Shown: piece by piece, positions 36,320 to 52,609 of the stretch
How positions within the stretch are numbered: the first letter of the stretch is position 1
Layout: each line of letters begins with the position of its first letter
Source of the DNA: Lysobacter arenosi
GTDB taxonomy: Bacteria; Pseudomonadota; Gammaproteobacteria; Xanthomonadales; Xanthomonadaceae
Direction of reading: 5' to 3'
Length of the DNA stretch: 64,000 bases
Assembly (NCBI RefSeq): GCF_016613475.2
Contig: NZ_CP071517.1
Location: 1,054,001 to 1,118,000, forward strand
The notes under the pieces: model-generated
What the model was told of the DNA's origin: nothing
Databases searched by the model: none
What the model saw: only the letters and a program-made list of their open reading frames with translations
Program-made: the position numbers and the translations under genes

Positions 36320-36697
36320 TCAGCTTTGCAGGACCGCTCCACCAGGCAGGCCATCGGCGATAGCCCGAAGCCGGACCATCGCCTCCTCCGGACCAAACCG
36401 GCCCGGCCGGCCATAGCTGCCCTTCTCCGGGTGGCTGTCGGAGCAGACGCTCGCAAGGACGGTGTCAGCCAGGTGCTGATGTGGCGCTATGCGATCGGCG
36501 AGTCTGCCCAGGACAGTCAGATCCTTCGCATCAGCCCCGTCGCCGTCGAGCGAATATCTCCAGTAGAAGTTGTCGTAGCTGGCGCAGAAATCCCAGAACG
36601 GCAAATCCCCGGAAGCGCACAGACGCACCAGGTCGTCATGGCGATCCAGGTCGCTGACCAGCTCGGACTCATTCGGGTACATGACCATGGCCTCCAT
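36320..36697 (-). CDS. Small hypothetical cytoplasmic protein
   Basis: 125 aa from ATG 36697 (MEAMVMYPNESELV), 5 bases after the stop of the upstream small gene; the longer upstream frame overlaps that gene. Acidic, contains LPFWDFCASYDNFYWRYSLDG and KGSYGRPGRFGPEEAM. No family recognised with certainty. With the 36703 gene it is a two-gene unit. Confidence 0.6.
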   Translation of the reverse strand: MEAMVMYPNESELVSDLDRHDDLVRLCASGDLPFWDFCASYDNFYWRYSLDGDGADAKDLTVLGRLADRIAPHQHLADTVLASVCSDSHPEKGSYGRPGRFGPEEAMVRLRAIADGLPGGAVLQS

Positions 36698-36702
36698 CGG
36701 CG

Positions 36703-36903
36703 TCAGATGCCACGAGCCCGAAGGAGGAACGTCTTGAGGGCTTCGGCGTAGCGGTAATCCGCGGGCGACAGGCGCGATTGGACGACTTCCAGTTGCGCGC
36801 GAAACGCCCAGCACAGGGCAAGCATCTTCTCGTGGCCTTCGGCCTCGATCGCCGCGGTTCGGCGGCGCACTTCGATCATGTTGTCCATGACAGGTCTGTC
36901 CAT
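36703..36903 (-). CDS. Small hypothetical protein
   Basis: 66 aa from ATG 36903 (MDRPVMDNM); a longer frame up to 36978 is possible but starts in AT-richer intergenic DNA. Helical: IEVRRRTAAIEAEGHEKMLALCWAFRAQLEVVQ, then SPADYRYAEALKTFLLRARG. The first gene of the pair; function unknown. Confidence 0.55.
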   Translation of the reverse strand: MDRPVMDNMIEVRRRTAAIEAEGHEKMLALCWAFRAQLEVVQSRLSPADYRYAEALKTFLLRARGI

Positions 36904-37042
36904 GGCAGACCTAACGGCATCCGCGTTATGACGCGGTGCAGGTTTCAATGTAGCACCTTTGTCAGGCACACACTGCACGCTGTGCGATTACATCGCCGGA
37001 TCACGGGTAACTAACGGTGTGCAGTGCAAGCTCCGCTGGCAC

Positions 37043-37059
37043 TACGACGCAACGTCGTA
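37043..37059. promoter_or_regulatory. Inverted repeat upstream of the fasciclin gene
   Basis: TACGACG (37043-37049) and CGTCGTA (37053-37059) with a 3-base spacer, 134 bases before the fasciclin start. Could be an operator or RNA hairpin; no regulator is adjacent. Confidence 0.35.
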
Positions 37060-37193
37060 ACGGCCACTCAGCCGCGCAGCACGTCCCATTCCCCATCCGC
37101 ACTGAGCCCTATCGCCCCTGCCGCTGGCAGGAGCTTGGCTTCGGCCGTCCTCGATTCCGTGCCACTGCGGATCGCATCAAAGGCAATCATTCC

Positions 37194-37637
37194 ATGAATA
37201 CCGTCAACAACACCCCGAACAGCAAGAATCTCGTCGACACTGCCGCTGCCAACGGCTCGTTCAAGACCTTTGGCCAGGCCATTGACCGCGCCGGCATGAG
37301 TGACACCCTGCGCGGCGTAGGCCCGTTCACCGTCTTCGCGCCGACCGATGCGGCATTCGAGAAGCTGCCGGCCGGCAAGCTCGAGAACCTCTTCAAGCCC
37401 GAGAACAAGGAAGAACTGGTCTCGCTGCTCAACTATCACGTTGTCAGCGGCCGCAAGCTCGTGGCCGACATCGGCAAATGGGAGCACGCCCAGACCGTCA
37501 ACGGTCAGTCCGCCCCCATCCAGCTCACTGACGACAAGGTCAGCATTGACGGCGCAATGGTGACATCGGCCGACATCGGATCGAGCAATGGCGTGATCCA
37601 CGGCATCGACAAGGTCAATATTCCGACCAAGCAATAA
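37194..37637 (+). CDS. Fasciclin (FAS1) domain protein
   Basis: 147 aa from ATG 37194. One FAS1 domain: KNLVDTAAANGSFKTFGQAI, GPFTVFAPTDAAFEKLPAG (H1 motif), LLNYHVVSGR (YH motif) and GVIHGIDKVNIP (H2). No signal peptide visible at this start, which is uncommon for a family that usually works in adhesion outside the cell. Followed by a good terminator. Confidence 0.9.
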   Translation: MNTVNNTPNSKNLVDTAAANGSFKTFGQAIDRAGMSDTLRGVGPFTVFAPTDAAFEKLPAGKLENLFKPENKEELVSLLNYHVVSGRKLVADIGKWEHAQTVNGQSAPIQLTDDKVSIDGAMVTSADIGSSNGVIHGIDKVNIPTKQ

Positions 37638-37656
37638 GTAGTCGGATTGACTGCGG

Positions 37657-37682
37657 AACGGCGGGGCTTGCCCCGCCGTTTC
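37657..37682 (+). terminator. Rho-independent terminator after the fasciclin gene
   Basis: AACGGCGGGG (37657-37666) and CCCCGCCGTT (37671-37680), loop CTTG, followed by a short T run TTTC. Strong GC stem with an A/T skirt. Confidence 0.75.
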
Positions 37683-37808
37683 TGCGTTCGCGTGCGAGGC
37701 ATCGGGCCCGTCCCGGAGGGCCTGCCCTGCCCCGGCCCCTTTCAAGCATGCGGCGCCGCCCGAGAGAGACCATAATCGGTCCCCACAGTCGCACCGCGGG
37801 AGGGCGGA

Positions 37809-39758
<1,950 letters not shown>

Positions 39759-39767
39759 GCGAAGGTA

Positions 39768-40526
39768 CTAGCCTGCGCTGGCGCGTGCGTCAGCGCTGGA
39801 ATCGAGTTCCGCGCTCTCGTTGCTCGCCGAACGCCCCAGGTCGGCAATCTTGTAGCCGGCCGTCAGCATCGTGTGCAGCAGCGGCCGTTCGGACTCCGAG
39901 TCGATGGCCCTGCGCACCTGGTAGATATGGCTGCGCAGGCTGTCCGACTCCGGCTCTTCGCCCATCCACACTGCGCGCACTATCTCTTCACGGCTGACCA
40001 CGCGCGGGGCATGGCGCATCAGGATGGTCAGGATGCGCAGTGCCGTCGGCGTCATGTGGACCTCCTGGCCGCCGCGGCTGACCTGCATCGTCTCGACATC
40101 GAGAACCAGGTCGGCGACCTGAAGGACCGTGCCTGCGACCTCCCTGCGACTGCGCTTGAGCAGTGCCGCCACGCGCGCGCGAAGTTCCTCGGCGGCGAAG
40201 GGCTTGGTCAGGTAGTCGTCGGCGCCGGCATCCAGACCGGACAGCTTGTCCTCGAGCGCGTCGTGCGCGGTCAGCATCAGGATCGGCGGGGCCTTGCCCT
40301 GCTTCTCGCCGATGCGGCGGCAGACGTCGATACCATCCAGGCGTGGCAGCGAACGGTCGAGGATCACAAGGTCGTAGTTGACCTCTCCCAGCAGCCGCAG
40401 TGCTTCGACGCCGTCGCGGGCGAAATCCACCTCGTACCCGCCGAGTTCCAGGCATTCACCGATCAGCTCGGCAATGGCCGGATGGTCTTCAACGACCAGG
40501 ATCAGACAACCCTCATTGATGCGCAT
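39768..40526 (-). CDS. OmpR-family response regulator
   Basis: 252 aa: receiver (ILVVEDHPAIAELI, phosphoacceptor Asp in LVILDRSLP, Lys in YLTKPF) and C-terminal winged helix (HMTPTALRILTILM, SDSLRSHIYQVRRAID and AGYKIAD). Last gene of a four-gene minus-strand signalling operon and its only DNA-binding output. The C-terminal tail after the winged helix is Ser/Ala-rich. Confidence 0.93.
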   Translation of the reverse strand: MRINEGCLILVVEDHPAIAELIGECLELGGYEVDFARDGVEALRLLGEVNYDLVILDRSLPRLDGIDVCRRIGEKQGKAPPILMLTAHDALEDKLSGLDAGADDYLTKPFAAEELRARVAALLKRSRREVAGTVLQVADLVLDVETMQVSRGGQEVHMTPTALRILTILMRHAPRVVSREEIVRAVWMGEEPESDSLRSHIYQVRRAIDSESERPLLHTMLTAGYKIADLGRSASNESAELDSSADARASAG

Positions 40527-40612
40527 CTCACTTCCCCCTGTGCAGTTCCCGCAATACGCGGATGGTTCATGTCGGTGGCCGCATGTCCTTTGCGCCGGGT
40601 GGTGTTGAGGTA

Positions 40613-41296
40613 CTAGGTCGTGCTCTCGTCATGGAGCGGCAACGTCAGGTGCAATCGCTGGCCGGTCGGTCCATCGTCGCGGATGGCGAGATCGCCGCCA
40701 TGGCCGCGGGCGATCGCCAGTGCGATCAGTGCGCGCAGCCCCATGCCGTCGCCGAGCGATGCCGGCTGCGGTTGCGCGAACAGCGTCTCAAGCGGCCCGT
40801 GGCCGGCCACTGCCGGACTCAGTGCACCTTCCAGATGGATCACGCCACCGGCGCGGTCGACCGAAACGGTGGCGAGCGCATCCGGGCGGCTGCCGTCGGC
40901 CGCAGGCGACGACATCAGCCAGAACATCGTCGAGAACAGGCTGGCCAGCCTGGGCGCGTCGCCCAGCACGCGCGCATGCTCGGCACCCTCGCCGTACTCG
41001 ATCTGGATCCCGCCACCACCGGCAACACTGAGCGTGCCCTCGATGATCAGCATCAGATCGACCGGGCCACGGATGTGCAGCAGGCGCCCCTGGTCGGCGC
41101 GTACCCAATCGTTGACTTCGTCGATCATCGAGACCAGGCGTCGGATCTGCCGGTCGATCAGTTCGAAGAGGTCGTCACGTTCCGCGCCCTCGCTTGCGCC
41201 GTGGCGAAGCAGGTACAGCGCGGACTGGATCGGCGACAGCGGCTCGCGCAGGTCGTGGGCCCATTTGCCCATCCACGCCGGAGTCGAATTGCTCAT
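40613..41296 (-). CDS. Histidine kinase-like protein with degenerate ATPase domain
   Basis: 227 aa. Residues 10-75 are a HisKA dimerisation helix pair with a phosphoacceptor box WAHDLREPLSPI. The following HATPase-like half lacks the N-box Asn (SLFSTMFWLMSSP replaces LxNLLxNA) and the DxGxG box; only a GMGLRALIALAIARGHGG-like tail remains. It may act as a phosphotransfer or dimerisation partner more than as a kinase. Its ATG overlaps the stop of the upstream kinase by ATGA. Confidence 0.8.
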   Translation of the reverse strand: MSNSTPAWMGKWAHDLREPLSPIQSALYLLRHGASEGAERDDLFELIDRQIRRLVSMIDEVNDWVRADQGRLLHIRGPVDLMLIIEGTLSVAGGGGIQIEYGEGAEHARVLGDAPRLASLFSTMFWLMSSPAADGSRPDALATVSVDRAGGVIHLEGALSPAVAGHGPLETLFAQPQPASLGDGMGLRALIALAIARGHGGDLAIRDDGPTGQRLHLTLPLHDESTT

Positions 41297-43004
41297 GGTG
41301 ACTGCTCCGGTTGCGGCGGTCGTCCGCGTTGCTGGCAGATGTTCTGGATGGATGCGATCTCCGGCGGTTTGACCAGGTGATGGTCGAAGCCCGCCAACCG
41401 GGTGCGTTCCCTGTCCTCCGGCTGCCCCCAGCCGGTCACCGCGACGATCACCAGGTCGTCGGCGCCACCGTCACGGACTGATCGCGCAATGTCGTAGCCG
41501 CTGCGCTTGGGCATGCCCACGTCGAGGAACATCACCGCCGGGTTGAAGCTGCGCAGCTCGTCTTCCACCCGCAGCGGATCGTAGATGGCGCGGGCGTCCT
41601 GCCCGAGCATTCGCAGCATCGCCGCCAGCGTGTCGGCGGAGTCGCGGTTGTCGTCGACCACGAGCATCCGCCGCGATGCTGTCGCAGCTGTCGCGGCTTC
41701 AACGGTTTGCGCAGTTGCGGTTGCAAGAGGAGCGTCGTCGTTTGCGGTTGCCGGCAGTCGCACCGTGAAGGTGCACCCCTGCCCGATGCCTTCGCTGGTG
41801 ACTTCAACGCGGCCGTCGTGCATCTCCGCCAGTCGCTGCACCAGGGTCAGCCCGATGCCAAGGCCACCCTGGCTGCGCTCCACGGCCACGTCAACCTGGT
41901 GGAAGCTGTCGAACACCCGGTCGAGCTGGTCCGCTGCCAGGCCGATGCCGCGGTCGGACACCCAGACCCGGATCCCGTCACCCTCGCGCTCCGCGCCCAG
42001 CTCGATCCGACCCGCGGCGTCGGAGTACTTGGCCGCGTTGTTGAGTAGGTTGGCGAACACCTGCGAAAGACGGGCCTGGTCGGCATCCAGGTAGATGGGC
42101 TCGTCGGGCAATTGCACATGGAAGTCGTGTCCGCCCTGGTCTATCCACGGGCGGGCGCTGTCGATCGCCACGGCGACGGCTTCCTGAAGGACGACGCGAC
42201 TGCGCTTTAGCTGCAGCTTGCCGCGCGAGATCCGCGCGATGTCGAAAAGATCGTCGATGAGGCGGACCAGCAGCGCGACCTGGCGCTCCATCAACCCCAG
42301 CAGCGGATCGGCTTCGCCGGGCGCACCGAGCCGCCGCAACGCCAGCGCATTCTGCAGCGGCGCCAGCGGATTGCGCAGCTCATGCGCCAGCGTGGCAAGG
42401 AATTCGTTCTTGCGCTGGTCGGCATCGCGAAGGCGCTCCTCGGCCTTCATTCGCTCGGCATTCTCGGCCAGCAACTGGTCGTTGCGGGCGGCCAGCGTCT
42501 CGTTGGCTTCGCGCAGGGAGGCATTGAGTTGCTCCAGCTCGCGGGCCTTTTCCAGCTGCAATGCCTGGTTGGCCGCCGACAGGCTGGCATTGATCGCCTG
42601 CAGCTCGCGGCGCTTGCGGTACAGCTCGACCAGTACCGACACCTTGCTGCGCATGATCTCCGGGATCACCGGCACCATGATGTAGTCCACCGCGCCGAGC
42701 TTGTAGCCACGGAGCCGGTCGAGGTCGCTGACGTTGACCGCGGTGACGAAAATGATCGGCGTGTTCTCGAAGCGCGGATGCTGGTGGATCAGGCTGGCCG
42801 TCTCGAAGCCGTCCATCCCCGGCATGTTCACGTCCAGCAGGATGACCGCGTACTCGTCCTGCATCAGCAGCTTCAGCGCCTCCAGGCCGGAGCGGGCGTC
42901 GACCAGTTCCTCCTCGAGCGGATCGAGGATCGCGTGATAGGTCATCAGCCGACCGGGCTGGTCGTCGACCAGCAGGATCTTGGCTCGCGAAGGCGCGGTG
43001 ATGT

Positions 43005-43020
<16 letters not shown>
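41293..43020 (-). CDS. REC - histidine kinase - REC hybrid protein
   Basis: 575 aa from ATG 43020, inside the last 16 bases of the HAMP-array kinase gene, so translation is coupled. Order: receiver (ILLVDDQPGRLMTYHAIL, Asp in VILLDVNMPGMDG), coiled coil of about 75 residues (ELQAINASLSAANQALQLEK), HisKA (LATLAHELRNPLAPL), HATPase (LLNNAAKYSD and GLGIGLTLVQRLAE) and a C-terminal receiver (MLVVDDNRDSADTL, Asp in VMFLDVGMP). Cytoplasmic. The N-terminal receiver suggests it is itself a phosphorylation target, probably of the upstream kinase. Confidence 0.92.
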
Positions 43021-48506
<5,486 letters not shown>

Positions 48507-48671
48507 CAGACACCCCCCAATGCCTATACCGTCCGAAACCCTAGCCGATTTGCCGTGACCCTGCATTCACGGCGCTTTGACTGGTGGTACGGCAGGTCAA
48601 TCGAGGGGTGATCCGGTTACATGACTTGGGCAAGGGACGTGGCGAGGCGGGTTCGTCACGTCCCGCCAGCA

Positions 48672-48899
48672 TCATCGCGCTTCGGTTACGCGCCGCCGAC
48701 TGCGCCATTTGGCCACGTACGGCAAAGCGAACAGGTACAGACCGGTCACCAGTAGCAACGCCAGCGGCAGCAGCGGAATGTAGGAGATCCAGACGACCGG
48801 CTTCTCCTGCGCGAGGGCAATGAAGGTGACGATGACGGTGACCGTGAAGACGATGGCCACCCAACGGTGGAACTGCCGAATCCAATTGTTCCAGTTCAA
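48672..48899 (-). CDS. Small two-helix membrane protein
   Basis: 75 aa starting at TTG 48899, chosen because AAGGAG sits seven bases ahead and the protein then begins LNWNNWIRQFHRWVAIVF; the longer frame has no ribosome site. Two hydrophobic helices (about 13-32 and 41-60) flanked by Trp/Arg; C-terminus KWRSRRR is positive. The RQFHRWVA opening is like PepSY-associated membrane proteins. Function unknown. Confidence 0.65.
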   Translation of the reverse strand: MNWNNWIRQFHRWVAIVFTVTVIVTFIALAQEKPVVWISYIPLLPLALLLVTGLYLFALPYVAKWRSRRRVTEAR

Positions 48900-49020
48900 G
48901 GGAATCTCCTTTTGAAGACGAGCGACGTGGGTGGAGCGCGATCCTGATAACGTGATCGTGGCTGCATCGAGGCCGGGGCGCTTCTCGATTCCTGATTGAT
49001 CGGTCCTTATGGGTCCGCGC

Positions 49021-49275
49021 TCACAGGTCTTCTTCGTCCGCCTCCCCGCCGACCGCCACTTCGGCCAGCGAATCCCCGCGGTACTCGAGCAGATCGCCCG
49101 GCTGGCAATCGAGCGCTTCGCAGATTGCCTGCAGCGTCGTGAAGCGGATGCCACGCGCCTTGCCCGTCTTGAGGATCGACAGATTGGCCAGGGTGATGCC
49201 GACCTTGCCGGACAGTTCGGTCAAGGTCATGCGCCGGTCATGCAGCACTTCGTCGAGTTTCACTTGAATGGTCAT
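49021..49275 (-). CDS. XRE/Cro-type DNA-binding protein
   Basis: 84 aa; helix-turn-helix 26 type: LDEVLHDRRMTLTELSGKVGITLANLSILKTGKARGIRF and LCEALD-like CEALDCQPGDLLEY. Acidic tail. It lies 16 bases downstream of the DUF2975 gene; this pair (DUF2975 membrane protein plus YozG/Xre regulator) is a common two-gene unit of unknown purpose. Confidence 0.9.
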   Translation of the reverse strand: MTIQVKLDEVLHDRRMTLTELSGKVGITLANLSILKTGKARGIRFTTLQAICEALDCQPGDLLEYRGDSLAEVAVGGEADEEDL

Positions 49276-49291
49276 GTCAGGTCGTCGCGCT

Positions 49292-49810
49292 TCAGATCAG
49301 CGTTTGCAGGTCGGCGCGCATGCGCGTCCCGACTTCGAAGACCTGCGCCAGTACGAACAGCAGCACCACCGCGACCCATCCGCTCGCCGAGAACTTCCAT
49401 TCGATGTTGGAACCGGCGGCGTTCATGGTGCCGGCCAATATTCCGAAAGTAAGCCTGAGCACTTCTATTCCGAGCATGCACCACGCAATGGTTTTCAGGC
49501 GCACGGCATTCTCGGGAACGAACGGGTCGTCGTGAACCGTCGCCACCACCGCCAGCAATCGGGTGAGCTGCACGTGGACCAGTCCGACCATCAACAGTGC
49601 CAGCACGAACCACACGCGCAGCGTCGGTATCAGCAACGACGGATCGATACGCGGTGGCTTCTTGCTGAAGAACTCGAAGAACGTGGGCTCGAAGATGAAG
49701 CTCGCCGGCATCGCGAGCACCAGCCCCACCCCCATCAGGATGTTGAGGACCCGCAGGATCGTCAGCAGGATTCGAGAGGCGCTGAGCGCCGGGGTATCGG
49801 CTCGGGACAT
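49292..49810 (-). CDS. DUF2975 family membrane protein
   Basis: 172 aa from ATG 49810 (MSRADTPALS) with GAGGT upstream; longer frames enter the TetR promoter. Four predicted helices: LNILMGVGLVLAMPASF, LRVWFVLALLMVGLVHVQ, IAWCMLGIEVLRLTFGIL and GWVAVVLLFVLAQVFEVG. The PFVPENAVRLKTIAWCML segment is typical of DUF2975. Operon with the XRE gene. Confidence 0.88.
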   Translation of the reverse strand: MSRADTPALSASRILLTILRVLNILMGVGLVLAMPASFIFEPTFFEFFSKKPPRIDPSLLIPTLRVWFVLALLMVGLVHVQLTRLLAVVATVHDDPFVPENAVRLKTIAWCMLGIEVLRLTFGILAGTMNAAGSNIEWKFSASGWVAVVLLFVLAQVFEVGTRMRADLQTLI

Positions 49811-49952
49811 GGCGGCGACCTCTGTTCGATGTTGCCTGACGATATTCGCCTTATCGAATAACAGCAATATGCATATCGTCATACGATGCCTCATCCGGTC
49901 GCCCGGTTTTCACCTGGTGGGCTTGCGTCGCCCGCCTGATCGGGAATATGAT

Positions 49953-49966
49953 TGAGTACGCACTCA
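49953..49966. promoter_or_regulatory. TetR-type operator upstream of tetR
   Basis: TGAGTACGCACTCA, palindromic except one central pair, 15 bases before the TetR start, where binding would block initiation. Its reverse strand shares TGAGTGCGT with the palindrome at 50578. Confidence 0.6.
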
Positions 49967-49981
49967 GTAAAGTTGATCCCG

Positions 49982-50554
49982 ATGGCCCGCCCCCGCAGCG
50001 AAGACAAACGAAACGCCTTGCTCGCCGCTGCGGTGCGGGTGTTCGCCGAGGACGGGATCAATGCGCCCACCGCCCGCATCGCCAAGGTCGCCGGCGTCGC
50101 CGAAGGGACGTTGTTCACCTACTTCAGCAACAAGGACGAACTGCTCAACCATCTCTACATGGAGATCAAGCGCGAACTGCGGGAAGCCATGCTCTCCACC
50201 TACCCGCGTGCCGCCGACATCAAGCAGCGGGCGAGTCATGTGTGGCGCGAGTATGTCGACTGGGGCCTGGTCAATATCGACAAGCGCAAGGTCGTGGCGC
50301 AGCTTGCGGTGTCCGACCGCATCACCGACGACACCCGCGCCGTTGCCTCGGCCGGATTCGCCGAGTTCCAGTCGATGCTGCAGGAAAGCATGGCCAAAGG
50401 TTTGCTGCGCGAGCATCCGCCGGCTTATGTCGGCGCGATCCTGGTCGCGATCGCCGAAGCCACCATGGACTTCATGCTCAAGGAACCGGCTGCCGCCGAC
50501 CAATACCGCGCGGCGGGCTTCGAGACGTTCTGGCGGGCGGTGGCTTCTGACTGA
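49982..50554 (+). CDS. TetR/AcrR family regulator
   Basis: 190 aa from ATG 49982. N-terminal helix-turn-helix: LLAAAVRVFAEDGINAPTARIAKVAGVAEGTLFTYFSNKDELL; the C-terminal ligand domain is helical. Operator-like palindromes lie just upstream of it and just upstream of the next gene, which suggests autoregulation and control of the 50686-52899 genes. Confidence 0.93.
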   Translation: MARPRSEDKRNALLAAAVRVFAEDGINAPTARIAKVAGVAEGTLFTYFSNKDELLNHLYMEIKRELREAMLSTYPRAADIKQRASHVWREYVDWGLVNIDKRKVVAQLAVSDRITDDTRAVASAGFAEFQSMLQESMAKGLLREHPPAYVGAILVAIAEATMDFMLKEPAAADQYRAAGFETFWRAVASD

Positions 50555-50577
50555 TCCCCTTTTTTTGCCCCTATTAA

Positions 50578-50595
50578 TGAGTGCGTGAACACTCA
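50578..50595. promoter_or_regulatory. TetR-type operator upstream of the Rossmann-protein operon
   Basis: TGAGTG and CACTCA perfect arms around CGTGAA, 90 bases before the next gene start. Shares TGAGTGCGT with the site at 49953. Confidence 0.6.
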
Positions 50596-50685
50596 GCAAT
50601 GCCCTCCCCCTCGCTCGCTGGATCCCCTCATGACCTTCCTTGCTGCCCCGATCCTCCGTCTGACCCGTTCGCAGGAGCGCCTGCC

Positions 50686-51369
50686 ATGAAGGTCCTGATC
50701 TTCGGCGCCACCGGCATGGTCGGTCAGGGCGTGCTGCGCGAATGCCTGCTCGCCGATGACGTCAGCTACGTGCTCGCCGTCGGCCGCTCGGCCACCGGCC
50801 AGTCCAATCCAAAGCTGCACGAGCTGGTTCATCGCGACTTCCTCGACTACAGCGCCGTCGAAGACCAGCTTCAGGGATTCGATGCCTGCTTCTTCTGCCT
50901 GGGCGTCTCTTCGCTGGGCATGAGCGAAGCCGACTATACGCACCTGACCTACGTTTTCACCCTGGCCGCGGCGACCACGCTCGCACGCCTCAATCCGGCG
51001 ATGACCTTCGTCTACGTCACCGGCACTGGCACCGACAGCAGCGAGCGCGGCCGCGTCATGTGGGCGCGTGTGAAGGGGCGCACGGAAAACGCACTGCAAC
51101 AGCTGCCGTTCAAGGCGGTCTACCTGTTCCGCCCCGGCGTCATCCAGCCGCTGCATGGAGTCCGTTCGAAAACCGGCTGGATCCAGCGCACCTACACCGT
51201 GACCAGCCCGCTGCTGTCGCTCGCACGCACGTTGCTTCCGCACACGATCCTGTCCACGCAACGCATCGGCCAGGCCATGCTGGCTGTCGCCCGCGACGGA
51301 GCCGGAAACCCGGTACTGGAAAGTCGCGACATCGAGGAAGTTGCACGACGGGGTGAACGCCATGGTTAA
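50686..51369 (+). CDS. NAD(P)H-binding Rossmann-fold protein
   Basis: 227 aa from ATG 50686 after GCAGGAG. KVLIFGATGMVGQGVLREC is the GxxGxxG NAD(P) motif of NmrA/atypical SDRs; FVYVTGTGTDSSERGR and KGRTENALQQL fit an atypical SDR without a clear YxxxK pair. Probably a redox-sensing or oxidoreductase-like protein. First of three overlapping genes. Confidence 0.85.
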   Translation: MKVLIFGATGMVGQGVLRECLLADDVSYVLAVGRSATGQSNPKLHELVHRDFLDYSAVEDQLQGFDACFFCLGVSSLGMSEADYTHLTYVFTLAAATTLARLNPAMTFVYVTGTGTDSSERGRVMWARVKGRTENALQQLPFKAVYLFRPGVIQPLHGVRSKTGWIQRTYTVTSPLLSLARTLLPHTILSTQRIGQAMLAVARDGAGNPVLESRDIEEVARRGERHG

Positions 51370-52609
51370 GGCGTCGCCAGCAAGCAAGCCGGGGCGCTGG
51401 CGCGCGCGGGCCATGTTCGCGGGGCTGCTCGTGGTCGGCCTGGTGGCCGTCACGTTGTTGAGCGGCTGGTCATCGTTTGGATCGCGGGCGCAGGGCGAAC
51501 GCCTGCAGCGACTACAACACTCTCCGCAGTGGCATGACGGCATGTTCGTCAACCCGCAAGGCTCCTGGGGCGATACGCGGAGCGCACTGCTGCGCATGTT
51601 CGAGCAGGTTCCCGGCGACGTGCCGCAGTCACCGGTGCCGGTCGTGCGCACTGATCCGGCACTGTTGGCAGCCGCCGCGCCTGTCGGATTGCGCGTGACG
51701 TGGTTCGGTCATTCCAGTTCGCTGGTGCAGATCGATGGCGTGAACGTGTTGACCGATCCACTGTGGAGCGATCGGCCGTCGCCATTGTCCTGGCTCGGTC
51801 CCAAGCGCTGGTACGCGCCGCCGATCGCGCTGGCGGACCTGCCCCGGATCGATGCTGTGGTGATCTCGCACGACCATTACGACCACCTCGATCGCGCGAC
51901 GATCCTGGCGATGCGCGCCTGGAACACCGTGTTCGTGGTGCCACTGGGCGTCGGCGCGCATCTGGCCAGCTGGGGCATTCCCGAGTCGCGGATCAGGGAG
52001 CTGGACTGGTGGCAGTCCACACGCGTTGGCGCGATTGATATCCATGCGACGCCGGCGCGTCACCACACCGGACGGCTTTCCCCGCAGACCGACAAGACAC
52101 TGTGGGCAGGTTATGCCCTCGTCGGCCCTGCGCATCGGGCCTACTACTCCGGCGATACCGGCTTCTTCCCCGGCATGGCCGACATCGGCCGCCGCCTGGG
52201 ACCGTTCGATGTCGCGATGGTCGAATCCGGCCAGTACGACGCCGATTGGCCTGATTGGCATCTCGGTCCGGAACAGGCCGTGGAAACCAGTCGGCTGGTG
52301 CAGGCCAAAGTGCTCGTGCCCGTCCACTGGGGCCTGATCAAGCTGGCGCACCACACCTGGACCGAGCCGGTCGAGCGCGTGCTGGCTGCTGCCAGCTGCC
52401 GCGGCGTGTCGGTGCGAACGCCACAGCCGGGCTTGCCGCTGGACCTCGGCGCAGGCGCCCGGACCGCGAGATGGTGGCCTGACCAGGCATGGGTCACGGC
52501 CGCCGAGCGTCCCATCGTCGCAACGCGCAATGGAATCGCCAACGAGCGATTCGCGCTTGCGAACTGTTCCGCAACGGCCGCGAACCGGCCGCAGGAGGCA
52601 ACGCAATGA
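51362..52609 (+). CDS. Membrane-anchored metallo-beta-lactamase fold hydrolase (NAPE-PLD/UlaG-like)
   Basis: 415 aa; ATG 51362 overlaps the previous gene by 8 bases. N-terminal anchor AMFAGLLVVGLVAVTLLSGW, then WFGHSSSLVQIDGVNVLTDPLWSDRPSPLSWLGPKRW, whose first part is NAPE-PLD-like, the metal box SHDHYDHLD, and further His/Asp at ARHHTGR, SGDTGFFPG and VHWGLIKLAHH. Likely a phosphodiesterase/lipase-like zinc enzyme facing the periplasm. C-terminal 50 residues are low in conserved character. Confidence 0.88.
   Translation: MVKASPASKPGRWRARAMFAGLLVVGLVAVTLLSGWSSFGSRAQGERLQRLQHSPQWHDGMFVNPQGSWGDTRSALLRMFEQVPGDVPQSPVPVVRTDPALLAAAAPVGLRVTWFGHSSSLVQIDGVNVLTDPLWSDRPSPLSWLGPKRWYAPPIALADLPRIDAVVISHDHYDHLDRATILAMRAWNTVFVVPLGVGAHLASWGIPESRIRELDWWQSTRVGAIDIHATPARHHTGRLSPQTDKTLWAGYALVGPAHRAYYSGDTGFFPGMADIGRRLGPFDVAMVESGQYDADWPDWHLGPEQAVETSRLVQAKVLVPVHWGLIKLAHHTWTEPVERVLAAASCRGVSVRTPQPGLPLDLGAGARTARWWPDQAWVTAAERPIVATRNGIANERFALANCSATAANRPQEATQ

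Noticed and set aside
50555..50577. T7 run after tetR as a terminator
   Set aside because: No stem precedes the T run.
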